64,000 nt of DNA from NCBI GenBank assembly GCA_002286855.1, contig NRSV01000008.1, positions 124,001-188,000 on the forward strand, written 5' to 3'. The stretch comes from Bipolaris cookei. Its lineage: Eukaryota > Ascomycota > Dothideomycetes > Pleosporales > Pleosporaceae. Both the position numbers and the translations under genes were made by a program. A model generated the notes under the pieces. That model worked only from the letters and a program-made list of their open reading frames with translations. It was not told the DNA's origin and made no database searches. Below are positions 45,570 through 56,566 of this stretch, piece after piece; the first letter of the stretch is position 1, and every line of letters starts with the position of its first letter.

Positions 45570-46394
45570 TGGAGGCTGCGTTACCACTATTTTCTTCTGT
45601 TTATGCTTATCTTATTGGTAACAGGGCTGCACGAAGCAAACATACCGCGACTTTTTTTTCTCTTCGTTTGGAGGCGAAAGAAAGATAGCAAGCCCACAAA
45701 GTTATCTCTGAATACCAAGGTTTCCATACTCAATAGTGTCAAGCACTTGTACAACCACAACCCAAGATAACCCCGCTTTCCGTTCTCCCACAACAATGAC
45801 ATGTCTAGCCCTTGTACCTAGCCCCACTATCCTCAACCATGGTACCAAAACCTCAAACTTTGCATCATCGCATCCTTTTCCCTTATAAAATTCTTTGGTA
45901 CATGAATCGAGTAGTTTTGAAAATTTTCAGATGTTCACAAAAACTGTTCAATAAGTCTCGGTGGCGCAATGGTAGCGCGTTGGACTTCTATTTCTAAGCT
46001 TTGTAATTTGCTTTATTCGGTTATCCAAAGGCTGCGGGTTCGAGCCCCGCCCGAGATGCTTTTTGTTTTTCTCTTTGTTTTTTTTTGCGCGTTCTACATC
46101 TTGTATCTGTTAATACATCTCGTGACGATGCGGAGTAAGATGTGTGATTGGGGTTTTTTTTAGTTTGCGAAGGATAGAGTATATGAAAAGATGTAGTAGA
46201 TAGAATGGAAGGGTATTTATTTGCTTATATTGGATACAAATATGTACATATATGTATATGTTTATAATAAGTAGGAATCAAACTACTCCAAGTCCTTATG
46301 AAAATTCCAAACGCTATATACCCATGTATCTCTCGTACCCTCAAATCCTTCCTCCCTTTCCAACGATAAATCTCTCTCTCCTTCTCTTCGCCAT
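45570..46394. other. intergenic apart from the tRNA gene
   Basis: Between the resolvase stop and the small secreted protein stop. Besides tRNA-Arg it holds AT-rich 3' flanks only. Convergent genes meet here. Confidence 0.6.
45955..46058 (+). tRNA. tRNA-Arg (anticodon UCU) with a 32-nt intron
   Basis: The acceptor stem GTCTCGG (45955-45961) pairs with CCGAGAT (46051-46057), followed by discriminator G. The D-arm has GGCGCAATGGTAGCGC, the anticodon loop is CTTCTAA with TCT at 34-36, and the T-arm is GCGGGTTCGAGCCCCGC. The intron 45991-46022 sits one base 3' of the anticodon, the standard position. A T-run at 46060-46071 suits RNA polymerase III termination. Confidence 0.95.
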
Positions 46395-46989
46395 TCACCC
46401 CTCGCAAATCAGGTCAAACTCTGGGAAATCCGGATCAGGCCCAATATTCGTACTCGCAACCGCAGACTTGAAATCTTTGACCTTGGCACTCTTTTGCGCA
46501 TCGAGACATTTATCTAGATTTCAATAGTATCAGTCATAGTTTCAAAGAGAGAGAGAGAGAAAAGATAAGAGAACAAGGGAAACAGGGAAGAAGGGGAAAA
46601 TACTGACTTTTCTGCTCATCACAATCATTCACCTTCAACCCCCCATCTTTCCCTCCGCCACCCCCATTCCGATTCGCCTCGCGACTACATCCCTGGAACT
46701 GCTCGTCGCAACTTCTCTGCGCTGCAGATTCGAAGTCCGGAAACGTGTTTCCCTCGACTTCAAAGGGACGGTCGTCTTGACCGGAGTTGGTAATGGGAGG
46801 TGCGGGCGTGTTGCCGAGTTTGCCGTCAAAGGTTTGGAGGTTGGAGAGTTGGCGCAGGAAGAGGGTGTGGCGGGGTATTAGGGATATGTCGGCTGTAGAG
46901 GAGAGGAGCGGGGGTTGGGGCGAGGCATGGGAGAGGGCGGGGAGGGCGAGGTGGAGGAGGGCTAGGAGGGTGGAGGGGAGGAGGAGCAT
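46395..46989 (-). CDS. small secreted cysteine-containing protein
   Basis: Two exons (46989-46608, 46513-46395) give 166 aa. The N-terminus is a strong signal peptide (LPSTLLALLHLALPALSHAS). The mature part has five Cys: CDEQFQGC, then NDCDEQKNKC across the splice junction, and one near the end (LICEG). A Gly run (NRNGGGGG) separates them. The 94-nt intron has a GTCAGT donor, a variant also seen in the asparagine synthetase and terpene synthase genes. I do not recognise the family by name. Its size and secretion make it an effector-like or cell-wall candidate, but nothing in the sequence shows which. Confidence 0.8.
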
Positions 46990-48200
46990 GGTTGTCGTAG
47001 TAGATGGGTTGTATTATGGCCGTGAAGAGTGTTGTTTGATCGTGGTGAGGTTGGGTATAGCTATCGAGATTGTGTTTGGTCCAGACAAGTATTATGATTA
47101 TCGACCGTGTGCGTCCTCTCCCCGGTATAATGTTCCAGCGGGTATGGTATCGTGGAATTCTTCAAAAGGTCGCCCCGGTGTAGTATCCAGCCCAAGCCCA
47201 ACTGTCCAGCAGTCTCTTTTCAGTCGCACCAAGGAAAATCGACAGATCAAACGAAGGAAAGAAAATAACGAAACAAAAACCTGAAAAATGGGCAACAAGA
47301 CTCAGTCTATGTTTCCAAAACAGGTTCAAGTCCACCTCTTTCGCAACCACAAAGTACCTACGACGTAGCGCCGACTAAGCACGGTGCGCGTGGGCGGGGC
47401 ACTGATACTTATTTATTAGCTGTTGCTAGATTGTTCCAAAGGGCGAGGGGAGTGGCTGCGCGATGACAGCCTTGTTCCGTCTCGTTGCAATGCGAGCAGG
47501 GGAAACGGCGTGTCGCCGATGCACGCTGCGACGGTGCTGAAACGCCATCACACGACCATTTGGTGTGACACGGTCAAGAACCGGCAGAGGATTTATGTGG
47601 AGATTAGGGTATAGGGGAAAGGGAAAACAAAAAAACGCATTAACATGGCGACGTAATCCAACACGGGACAGGGAAGCCATGGTCAAGGTATATGTAATTA
47701 CATTCGCTATTGTGGGGGTATGATGATAATGAATAGTCGTATAGAACTCGCACGCTCCATTACAAACTTTTCTTGAAACAAGCATAGAATGCAAATGCAG
47801 ACAATGCAAACAGAAGGGATTGAGTAGAAAAAAGAGTTTTGCAACGTCTTTTGGTGTGATGTTTGTTGTTGGTATATACTACCCATTGGTGATGACTGCG
47901 CACTGAGCTCAAGTAGCTCGTCCGTCTCTTAATAACATCCTACACTATCAATTCAAAGGCGGTGATAACCCTGTCCCGAAAAAAAAGGAAAAAGGCTGCG
48001 TAGTCAGGGATGATCGTGGCTGGCTGCATAACGTTGAAGGAATAAAAGTTATTAAAATCGCCATGGTATTGTATGTACAAGCCAGCATAGCTATGCACTC
48101 GAGATGGCATCCGGTTCAGATAAACCCCGCAAATAGTCGTTGGTATCGTGATAGGCTATGGTGGTAGGTCCATGTGTCCTTTGTCGAGACTGCACTTGGC
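46990..48200. other. intergenic
   Basis: 1.2 kb between two minus-strand genes. Weakly similar to a tRNA B-box at 47323 (GGTTCAAGTCC), but no cloverleaf forms. No coding signal was seen. Confidence 0.5.
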
Positions 48201-49142
48201 TTAGAAGTTGGCCGCTGCGTTGGGCCGTCCTCCAGGGCTAGAGTACTGGTCCATGTTGGATTGGTAGGGAGCGGACCCTGGGCTGTTCTGAGGCTTATCA
48301 CCAAGGGCTGCGCCCGTACCGGCCATGAGGTCATCGTCGTCTGCCTGGACACGTGCTTGGCGCTTCTTCATGCGCCAGAAGACGAGGGCAATGCCACCGA
48401 GGAGCAGAGCACCTCCGACACCTCCAACCACGCCACCAATGACCTTCTTGTCGGAGTCGCTAATGCCTCCGTCACTGGCTTGATTGTTGCCCTGCTGTTC
48501 TGTGGGTGCTTCGGTAAAGGTGACTTGTCCGGTGGTGGCGACAGAGGTGCTGGTGCCAGTTGAGGTCTGTGTGATTTGCTGGTTGCCGCTCATTGTGACA
48601 ATGGTGGTGGTGAACTCGCGCAGGGTGGTAGAAAGGAGATCCGAGGTCCTCGTGATGGGTGCGGTCCTGATGGTAGATGGCGGGGAAGTGATGGCAGGTC
48701 CGTTTCCAGTCGTGCGTTCTGTCGAGGTAGGGCCATTGTTGCTATTGTTGTTGTTGTTATTATTGTTATTGTTGTTGCTGCCATTGCTCCCGGTGGTAGT
48801 TGCTGTGGGTGTGTTTGCGGGGACATCGTTTGAGGGCTGTTGCGATAGAGACGGGTTGTTGTTATTGTTGTCGTTGCTGGACGACTGTGGCTGTGGCTGG
48901 GGTGATGGGGATGCGACTGGTGGCGGTGTTGACACTGGAGGCTGCGAAGGCTGTGATACTGGAGGTGGTGACGAGGCAGGAGGAGCTGGCGACGAGGCGG
49001 CGCCGGTGCCCTCAGCGTCTTGTCGCTTGCCGTGGCGCAGATAGTGGTTGACGCCGTCAATGTGCAGGTCCTCAAGTGTAAAAGCCGAAGAAACAGTGGC
49101 GAGGGCGAGGACCGCGCCGGAAAACCACGTCTTTGGCAGCAT
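48201..49142 (-). CDS. Ser/Thr-rich single-pass membrane protein (Mid2/Wsc-like architecture)
   Basis: Single exon, 313 aa, from the ATG at 49142. It has a signal peptide (LPKTWFSGAVLALATVSSAF), a Pro/Ser-rich then Asn-rich ectodomain (runs of Asn encoded by AAT/AAC repeats), a Ser/Thr-rich stalk (TMSGNQQITQTSTGTSTS), one membrane helix (VIGGVVGGVGGALLLGGIAL) followed by the basic stop FWRMKKRQAR, and a short acidic cytoplasmic tail. This is the layout of fungal cell-wall stress sensors such as Mid2. No WSC cysteine domain is present. The Asn codon repeats probably vary in length between strains. The sensor role is inference from architecture. Confidence 0.8.
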   Translation of the reverse strand: MLPKTWFSGAVLALATVSSAFTLEDLHIDGVNHYLRHGKRQDAEGTGAASSPAPPASSPPPVSQPSQPPVSTPPPVASPSPQPQPQSSSNDNNNNNPSLSQQPSNDVPANTPTATTTGSNGSNNNNNNNNNNNSNNGPTSTERTTGNGPAITSPPSTIRTAPITRTSDLLSTTLREFTTTIVTMSGNQQITQTSTGTSTSVATTGQVTFTEAPTEQQGNNQASDGGISDSDKKVIGGVVGGVGGALLLGGIALVFWRMKKRQARVQADDDDLMAGTGAALGDKPQNSPGSAPYQSNMDQYSSPGGRPNAAANF

Positions 49143-50059
49143 GTTTGGCGGTTTCGCAGAGCAGGGAAGCGGGAGCGAGCGGATGGGGTGGAACAGACAG
49201 CGTCCTTTAATGGGCGAGGGTGACGCGTCTAACAGACGGTGTTTGAGACTTGTAAGTATTAAAAAGGGAGCAACGGACGGATCAAGGACGACTATGTACG
49301 CGAGTAGAGTATGTCTGGAGGGCGGTGTAAGTGGGTACAGGGCCAGGGATGAACAAGGGAGGGCCGAGAGGGCAATAAGGAGATGAACGAGCGTGTGGAG
49401 GGGATGACGGGTAACGGGTAGGCAGAGCGGTGGTGGTGGTGCAGTAGGTGAGTGGTGGGAGGGTGGGTGATTAAGCACTACTGGGTGCCGGGGTCGGGGT
49501 CGGGGCAAGGCAAGCCAAGGCAAGTGGGCAGCAAGTGGAGAGAGGGTGGACAGCCAATTTTAGCTTCAGCCGCGCCAGACCCTGCCTTGGCCTGCCTCTG
49601 CCGCAACCACAGCGCCTCACTATGAAAATTTGCTGGGCCCAGCCAGCCTGCATCTCGTACCTGTGAGATGCAGGAGATAAGCAGAAAAAAAAATTCAAGC
49701 CAAAAGAAGTGTAACATGTACTACTATAAAGACAAAAGGCAGCCTGCTACTGGACCGCAAAACACTGCACCGTCCCCAGCCTCTGTTGCTCACCCAGTCA
49801 CCGGTTCCGCATTTGCCCATTGGCCCGCCGGCGGAAGCCGTCCTTGTTGCAAGCCCAGTGTGTTCGTCTGGTCGTGCGTCATCCTGCCTGGCTAGCAGTT
49901 TGCAGTCAAGCAAGCCCCCGGTCTGCCGTCGCGAAGATCCTTTACAGAGTAGCAGCAAAAAGTTGTGGCCGCCAATAACTCTCGCCTCGTCCGTTGTTTC
50001 CGCTTTGTTCGTTGTCGCAGCCCGCCCCGTACAGAGACTCTGCCGCCCAACCGACGACG
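49143..50059. promoter_or_regulatory. divergent promoter region of membrane-protein and PQ-loop genes
   Basis: 917 bp between two divergent start codons. A CGGGGT-type direct repeat at about 49492-49506 and a GCAAGGCAAGCCAAGGCAAG repeat follow each other; no specific site was recognised. Confidence 0.45.
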
Positions 50060-51270
50060 ATGCTCGCCGCTGCCATGTCACACAGCCTGTCGCTGACGCC
50101 TCACGAGGCCCTCTCGGGTGTCTTCGGCTCAATCTCGCTGGCCTCATGGATCTTTCTCTTGGTACGTAACAAACCTTCGCGGTCTCGACCCTTTCTGCCC
50201 CCTTTCACGCATGGTGACTTGGACGTTGTGTGACTGTTGCACGTCGCGTGGTCATGTTGCAGCTTGCCATGTGACTGCCGCAACGGCCTGCGTGCATATA
50301 TCCACTGTGCTACTATGAATAGAAAGCCGCCCACGCGACCCAATCCATGCATCCATGTACTAACATGCCCGCCCATTAGGTCCCCCAGCTGCTCGAAAAC
50401 TACAAGTCGGGCTCTGCAGATGGCATCTCGCTCGCCTTCCTCATCGTCTGGTTCATTGGCGATGTGACCAACCTCGCCGGTGCCCTCTGGGCCGGCCTCG
50501 TCCCCACCGTCATCGCCCTCGCCGTCTACTTCTGCTTCGCCGACCTGGTCCTCATCACCCAATGCCTCTACTACAACATGAAAAACTCGCGTCGCGAGCG
50601 CAAGTCGTCGACCCGCTCCACCGACAGCGTCCAGGCGCCTCTGCTCGGCCGCCGCGACAGCAGCAACATTGGCCTCCCAGGTAGCCACAGGCGCGACTCG
50701 GCCGCCAGTCGCAGACGCCGCGCCAGCTCGCTGCCCACCATCCCCGATGTCACGAGCACCTCATCGAGCGAATGGCTCAAGAACGCCCTGAGCATCTTTG
50801 GAGTCTGTGCCGTTGGTGCCGCTGGCTGGGCTATTGCCTGGCAAATTGGCGTTTGGGTGCCCCAGCCCACGCACGACGACGCAGGCAATACCTCTGACAG
50901 TCCTCTCGGCGCCCAAATCCTCGGCTATGCCAGCGCAGTCTGCTACCTTGGTGCCCGCATCCCCCAGATCATCAAGAACCAGCGTGAAAAGTCGTGCGAG
51001 GGACTGTCGCTGCTCTTCTTCATGTTGAGCTTGCTAGGCAATGCTACCTATGGTGCAGGAGTACGTTTCCCTTGGCTCATTTCTCTAGACACATTTGTGA
51101 CTAACTTACCTCTTCAACAGATCATCTTCCACTCGCAGGACAAACAATACATCCTCACCAACCTCCCTTGGCTCATCGGCTCCCTCGGCACAATGGTCGA
51201 AGACGTGACCATCTTCATCCAGTTCCGTGTCTTTGGAACCGGCGAATCCTCCTCCGCCCTCGATGCCTAG
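50060..51270 (+). CDS. PQ-loop vacuolar basic amino acid transporter (Ypq-like)
   Basis: Seven-helix membrane protein of the PQ-loop family. Yeast Ypq1-3 and human PQLC2 export basic amino acids at the vacuole/lysosome. Three exons (50060-50161, 50380-51060, 51121-51270) give 310 aa. The two PQ motifs are VPQLLENYKSGSADGIS and RIPQIIKNQREKSCEGLS, in the first and second triple-helix halves. They are separated by a long basic cytosolic loop (RRRRASSLP). Splicing at 50162/50379 joins WIFLL to VPQLL, which recreates the first motif and confirms the 218-nt intron. The start could also be the second Met, five codons on. Complete. Confidence 0.9.
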
Positions 51271-51871
51271 ACTAATCTCCAGATGTACCACCAGTCATCT
51301 CTCTTTCTTTTCCATTTACATCATTTGTTCCTCGCATAAAAAAAAGTTCCTCGTACACTTTCCATGCTTTCAGTAGCAACCATCGTCGTTTTGTGTCTGT
51401 TGCAAGATACCCAATTGAGATGAACGCAACAAAAGAAATCTTGAAAAAAAACCTCCCCATCTAGGGCGCTTAGGTGTTTGTGGATCAAGAAGAGAAGGAA
51501 AAAAGTTTTTTTTGTTGTATAATAGCAGAAGAGAAAGAAGTTTGGATAGAGATTTTAGCTCGCATGGTCAAAGAGATATTCAAAATCACTCTTTTTCACA
51601 AGCATCATCATCAGATTCAAAAGAGACATTGTGTACACTCGATCTTTGTATATTGGTATATATATTTCGCCCTCAACCCAAACAGTCTATCAGCCCCCTA
51701 ACCCAAGAAAGAAGAACAAGAAGACCGAAAAAAGCGATACCAAACCTACCCTTCTACAATGTACACCTTCTTCTCTCTTTCTACTGTGCATTCTCATACT
51801 TTTGCTCATGCACACCAATAGCACTACACAGCGTTAGTCTCACCCCACAAAACCACACAAAAGACACCATC
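51271..51871. other. intergenic, convergent 3' flanks
   Basis: 601 bp between the transporter stop and the asparagine synthetase stop. AT-rich with A and T runs; nothing coding was seen. Confidence 0.6.
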
Positions 51872-53917
51872 TTACCGTCCAGAAGGATCCGTCTGGTTAC
51901 TCCATGTGGGCGTCCAGCGCATCACCGTATCAGCGCAGTAGCTAGGAAAGTGCTCATCAAACATGCAGCGGTACCAATACGCCTCCTTGCTATCCGGGAT
52001 ATCGCTGCCCCACTCGGGCTTGGGGTTCTTCATCATCTCGTCCGTGACATGGAGCTCGGCGTTATCCTTGAGGGCATCGATCCAGCCGTAGCCGACACCG
52101 TCGGAAAACTGCTCTTTTTGGCGCCACAGAATCTTGTCGGGAAGGTATGGCGCCGTGCCCGGCTCGTCGGTTGTGTCAAAGGCTTTGCGGAGAATGTACT
52201 TTTCGATTCGGCCCGCTTTGCGGTCAATCATCTTGTCGGCAGGGTCAATGTTCATGGCTGTGTTGAGGAACTCCTTGTCTAGGAAGGGGACGCGGGCTTC
52301 GACGCCCCAGGCAGATGTCGACTTGTTGGCGCGCAGGCAGTCGGCGAGATGGAGGTTCTTGACTCGGCGGATGCATTCCTGGTGGAAGGCTGCCTTGTCG
52401 GGTGCGTTGTGGAAGTATAGGTAACCACCAAAGATTTCATCACTGCCTTCTCCTGAAAGTACCATCTTGACGCCCATGGCCTTGATCTTTCGGCTCAGTA
52501 GGAACATGGGTGTTGAAGCTCGGATCGTCGTCACGTCAAATGTCTCCAAGTGGTAAATGACATCGGTAAGCGCGTTGAGACCATCTTCAATGGTAAAGGT
52601 GAAGGTATGGTGTTTTGTTCCCAGGAAGTTTGCTACTTCTTGTGCTGCAATGGCATCGGGAGCGTTGGGCAGACCAATCGAAAACGAGTTGAGTTGTCCC
52701 AGGAGGAGATCTGTCTGAAGCTCGTTGGAGTCATCGATTCCCACAAGCTGGCTCTGCTCATCGCTCGCCTTTGCACCAGACGTCGCAGCCTTCTGCCTTA
52801 TCGCCTCGTTCAACCGCAGAGTCTCGCGCTGTGCTATTGATGCCACAAGACTAGAGTCAAGACCGCCAGACAGGAGCACACCAAACGGCACTTCCGCCAT
52901 CATGCGTTTCCGCACTGCCCGCTCAAACGATTGTCTCAGCTCCTTGTAGTCTACTGGTGTGGTGGGAATGTTCTCGGGCTCGACAAGCCACTTGGGATCG
53001 TGGTAGCGCGTAAGCGAGTCCGTCTTAGAGTCGTAGACGTGGCCAGGAGGGAAGGAGATGATGTTGTCGCATACGGGGTGTAGGCACTTGAGCTCAGAAG
53101 CGAAGTATACCGCGCCCGGTGTTGTGCTCGACCTGCCCATGTAAAAGGTAGTGACACCAATGGGATCGCGTGCTGCAATTACACGGTCTTGAGTCTTGTC
53201 GTGAAGCACCCAGGAGAACATGCCATCCAGCTTTCGAGGCGCATCGATGTCATGCTCGAGGTACTAGTGTATATCAGTGTTGCTGCCCTTATTCGTGGAG
53301 TCATTAACCCTACCAGCGGAATGATGACCTCGCAATCCGAGTGTGTCTTGAAATTGTATGGCTTCTTGAGGGACTTGCGGAGGATTCGGTGGTTGTAAAT
53401 CTCGCCATTGACGGCTAGGGAGACGGTTTCATCGTCGTTGACGAGCGGCTGGGCTCCAGTGTCTACTCGTGTAAGCCTCGACTACAACTGTATTTTTCGA
53501 CCGTGTGACTGCGTACCAACACCGACAATACTCAAACGCTCGTGAACCAAGACTGCCACCTGTCAGAATTTCCCCATGACCAAATCATTCCGTAATTCTT
53601 ACTAGTGTCGTTCGCTACCCAGTTGCCACCTGCAAAATTTCAGTTATCGTGTTCTTTGGCGCATACAGAAGACGTAGTCACTGACTCCAATCGGGGCCCC
53701 GATGTCGGACACTGCACGCAACCAGTCAATTCAACACTCTCAAATCCCATCAGATGCAAACTTACGCCTTGCCCATTTTCAGGGCCGTCGGCTTGAACTT
53801 TTGGACATCGGGGTGTCTTTGGAGAAAAAGTTAGTCAAGCATTTAAAGCACGAGTGAAGTAGAGGATGGGTGCAGAGCGAATCTGGCATACCTGTAGCAG
53901 GCAAAGATACCACACAT
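51872..53917 (-). CDS. ASN: asparagine synthetase (glutamine-hydrolysing)
   Basis: Cytosolic enzyme making asparagine from aspartate, ATP and glutamine. Seven exons: 53917-53892, 53816-53766, 53711-53686, 53629-53603, 53552-53517, 53462-53314 and 53263-51872, giving 568 aa. The class II glutaminase domain begins MCGIFACYR, so Cys2 becomes the nucleophile after Met removal. RHRGPDWSGNW, ILVHERLSIVG and AVNGEIYNHR follow. The synthetase domain has the PPi-loop LLSGGLDSSL and LSGEGSDEIFGGY. The 5' third is cut into six tiny exons (26-149 nt), which is why the open frame starts only at the last exon. The donor at 53685 is GTCAGT. Complete. Confidence 0.95.
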
Positions 53918-54714
53918 GTTTGCAAATATGAGGAAGAAAAGAGAATGTGGGAGTCAGAAGGGAGGAAAAGACGGCTTTATCGCAGTCGAAAAGCTATTGT
54001 CAAACCACTGGAGTCATATTAGCCCTCCGGCGGACGGAGCCCCACCATGACCGCCAACCCGCGTTCACTACACGTCTGGTCGCAGCATGGCGGTGTCCAC
54101 TATCTATCACAGGCATGCAAGGATATAGCGTCTGGCGATACCGCGGCAAACCGGTGGAGTGTGATATTGCTCGGTCTAGGACGAGCCATGCATGACGTTC
54201 CTACGCCACCCCACACTGGACAATCATCCCTCGTTTATTGGCTCGTGCCCTCATGAGTCGAACAAATGTCCAGAAAAAGTGCCACTGCTATGTATGTATG
54301 AGATATTAACTACGTGCCTCTTCATTCCATCTTCCTTCCCGCCATCTCATTTGAAGACTGCCTTCACAATATGCAAGTGCAAAAGTGTGTATAAACATTA
54401 AGGTGTCAAACAATTTTGGCGCGCTACAACTCCAGATAGTCTACTTGTTGATACATGAATGCCTTCCACGCGGATATGCTCGTGCGTCCCTAGCAGATGC
54501 CACTCTGTATGCGTAACCAACAAGAATCCTAGGTCCAAGCAAAAATAGCCCCCGAGAACACAAAGCAATGAACCGTCCTCTCGTCCAGCGGCATCCAATA
54601 TCACCGCCGCCCTACTTCTTCTTGCCGCCGGTAGAAAGTCACTGTGCAATCCCACGCCTTGCCCACTGAACGCAAAATCCCTCACTGACTGCTCTAGTGC
54701 TGCCGGAAAGGTGT
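53918..54714. other. intergenic
   Basis: 797 bp: the asparagine synthetase promoter and leader, then the 3' flank of the VAP gene. An open frame at 54398-54754 overlaps the VAP 3' end in another frame and is not called. Confidence 0.55.
53951..54016 (-). promoter_or_regulatory. two TGACTC motifs upstream of asparagine synthetase
   Basis: On the gene's strand TGACTC occurs at 53956-53951 and 54016-54011, about 34 and 94 bp before the start codon. TGACTC(A) is the Gcn4/CPC1 core of general amino-acid control, a known regulator of this gene class. Binding here is inference. Confidence 0.45.
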
Positions 54715-55894
54715 TTAGAAAAGGAAATAAGCCAAGAGGAAGCTGATAAGACAAAGAAGCGCGGTAATCTGAACGGGGACGCCTCCAGCGGGGGCTTGTC
54801 GTACTTCGGTAGCAGTTGAGACTTGTGGCTTCGAGTCTTGTGCAGAACCCGTCTTGCGCTGGCGGAGACCGGTCGCTTCGCTAACCTGTTGTGTCAATCG
54901 TGCAATCTGCGCCTTGGCCTCGGCAAGTTGAGCCTCTAGGTCACCGGAAGAAGGGATAGTGTTCGAGACACTCGTAGCAGCTGAGTTGAGGGCAGCCTGA
55001 GTACTACCACCCGTCGCAGGGTTATATGTCTCGTTCTTGATCTCTCCCAAGTTCTTGCTACCAGCCGGGCGATCTTGTGGGACGGAAACCGGTCCAGATG
55101 CGTCAGACACACCACCACGCTGAGGGGTGAAGGCTTCCTGAGACGGCGATGGGGATGGGACCAAAGAGTCGCGGCTAGCAGAGTTGGTCTTTGCGGGCGT
55201 TACACTCAGACCACCGTCGTCAGGGGCGAGGAACAGGACCCTAATCTTCTTCTCCTGGATGGAAGACTTGGACGTCTGTTCAATGTGCGACCACTATAGC
55301 AAGCAATTAGCCCTGTTCTGCCCTTTGACCCAAACATGATATGCGTACCAAAGACCCAACATTGGCAAACTCTTTATCGGCGGTGATGAGGACAGACTGT
55401 ACGAGGAACTTGTCGCGGCACTTCGCATCTGGCGGTGGGTCCTCCTTCATAGCCTGGAGGAGAACTGAGCGCATTTGTTAGCTGCTGCAAGGTGCCTGCA
55501 AGGTGCGCGCGCTTGAGGTATGCATACTCTGAACTTCAACCTCCTTTCCAGGCTCAATACGTCCACTGTTTGGCCTGACGCAATATCTATAGTTCCCTCG
55601 TCAGTTGTTGTGGGGCAAAGAAGGGGTCGCAGGCGCCGTACTGCTTGGGAGCCGTGGTTTTGACCTTGCACGTATTAGCTGCGCGTCCGGTATGAAGCTA
55701 CAAAATAGCAGGAGATAAACAAGATGGCTTACCTTGAAGGCAACAGGGTCGGAATGCGGGTTCTTCAAGCGGAGCGTCTGCGACACTTCATGCTGGAAGG
55801 GTCCTAGTGGGCTTAGTATTGCTGCATGAGTTCAATGCCACTGACAGAGCTTACGCTTGAAACCAAGCTCTACGGGGTCGAGCTCGACGGACAT
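54715..55894 (-). CDS. SCS2: VAP/Scs2 family ER membrane contact protein
   Basis: Tail-anchored ER protein that binds FFAT motifs and tethers the ER to other membranes, with a role in lipid transfer. Six exons: 55894-55855, 55803-55733, 55664-55642, 55586-55528, 55464-55349 and 55293-54715, giving 295 aa. The N-terminal MSP domain runs from MSVELDPVELGFK through RPFQHEVSQTLRLKNPHSD, KTTAPKQYCVRPNSGRI and FLVQSV, matching the immunoglobulin-like fold and its FFAT-binding surface. A linker follows, then a coiled coil (EAQLAEAKAQIARLTQQV) and a C-terminal anchor (VQITALLCLISFLLAYFLF). The five introns all fall in the MSP half. Confidence 0.93.
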
Positions 55895-56566
55895 GGCGGT
55901 GCGTGTGCGAGTGGTGAGGGTGTGGCGGGTAGTTGCGTGGTGTTGGTAATCAGGCACGGGTGCTCAGTTACAGCGTCCGTTCGCGGTCGACCTCGGGAAT
56001 GATAGGCGGGTCGTGTGCTCGTGTAATTGTGGGTTTAGTTAATCGACAGACAAACGCGCTGGCACTGAATGTCTGTATCGGATGGTCGTTGGTGGTTGCG
56101 GGTGGCAGAGTGAGGTCAAGAAGAAGGAGACGATGACGTTGCTTCAGGGCTGCCGTGGAGGCAGTCGCGCCAGTGACGCTTTTGGCTCAGGAAGCGCTTT
56201 AGTGGCCTCGACAGCTAATTGTACGACTACCGTTATTCACACAGTCTAGACTGCGGCGGGGAGTACATATGCCTTTGAAGTGAAAGTGAAGATAGTCGGT
56301 ATTGCTTATTCAAGGCATTTGTCTAGCAGATCAACGGTCCACCTTCTCCAAGGTTCCGTTCCATTCCCCGCTACCGCCTGCACCATGTACGTTATATAAC
56401 ACCGCCCTAGTGGAGCCCTCTATTACCAATACAACAACAACTCCTACACGCCCTACTCATCAACTGACAAGCCGAGCTTTACAACAGACATCCGTGTACC
56501 TTTCTGGATAGAAAATTGTCCAGAGCGCTTCACTCACCCGGTTCGAACTACAACGCCACAACCACC
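55895..56566. promoter_or_regulatory. divergent promoter region of VAP and UBX genes
   Basis: 672 bp between the two start codons. It contains no convincing open frame. No specific site was recognised. Confidence 0.5.

Noticed and set aside
47281..47350. Possible tRNA (GGTTCAAGTCC box)
   Set aside because: No matching acceptor stem or D-arm can be formed around it.
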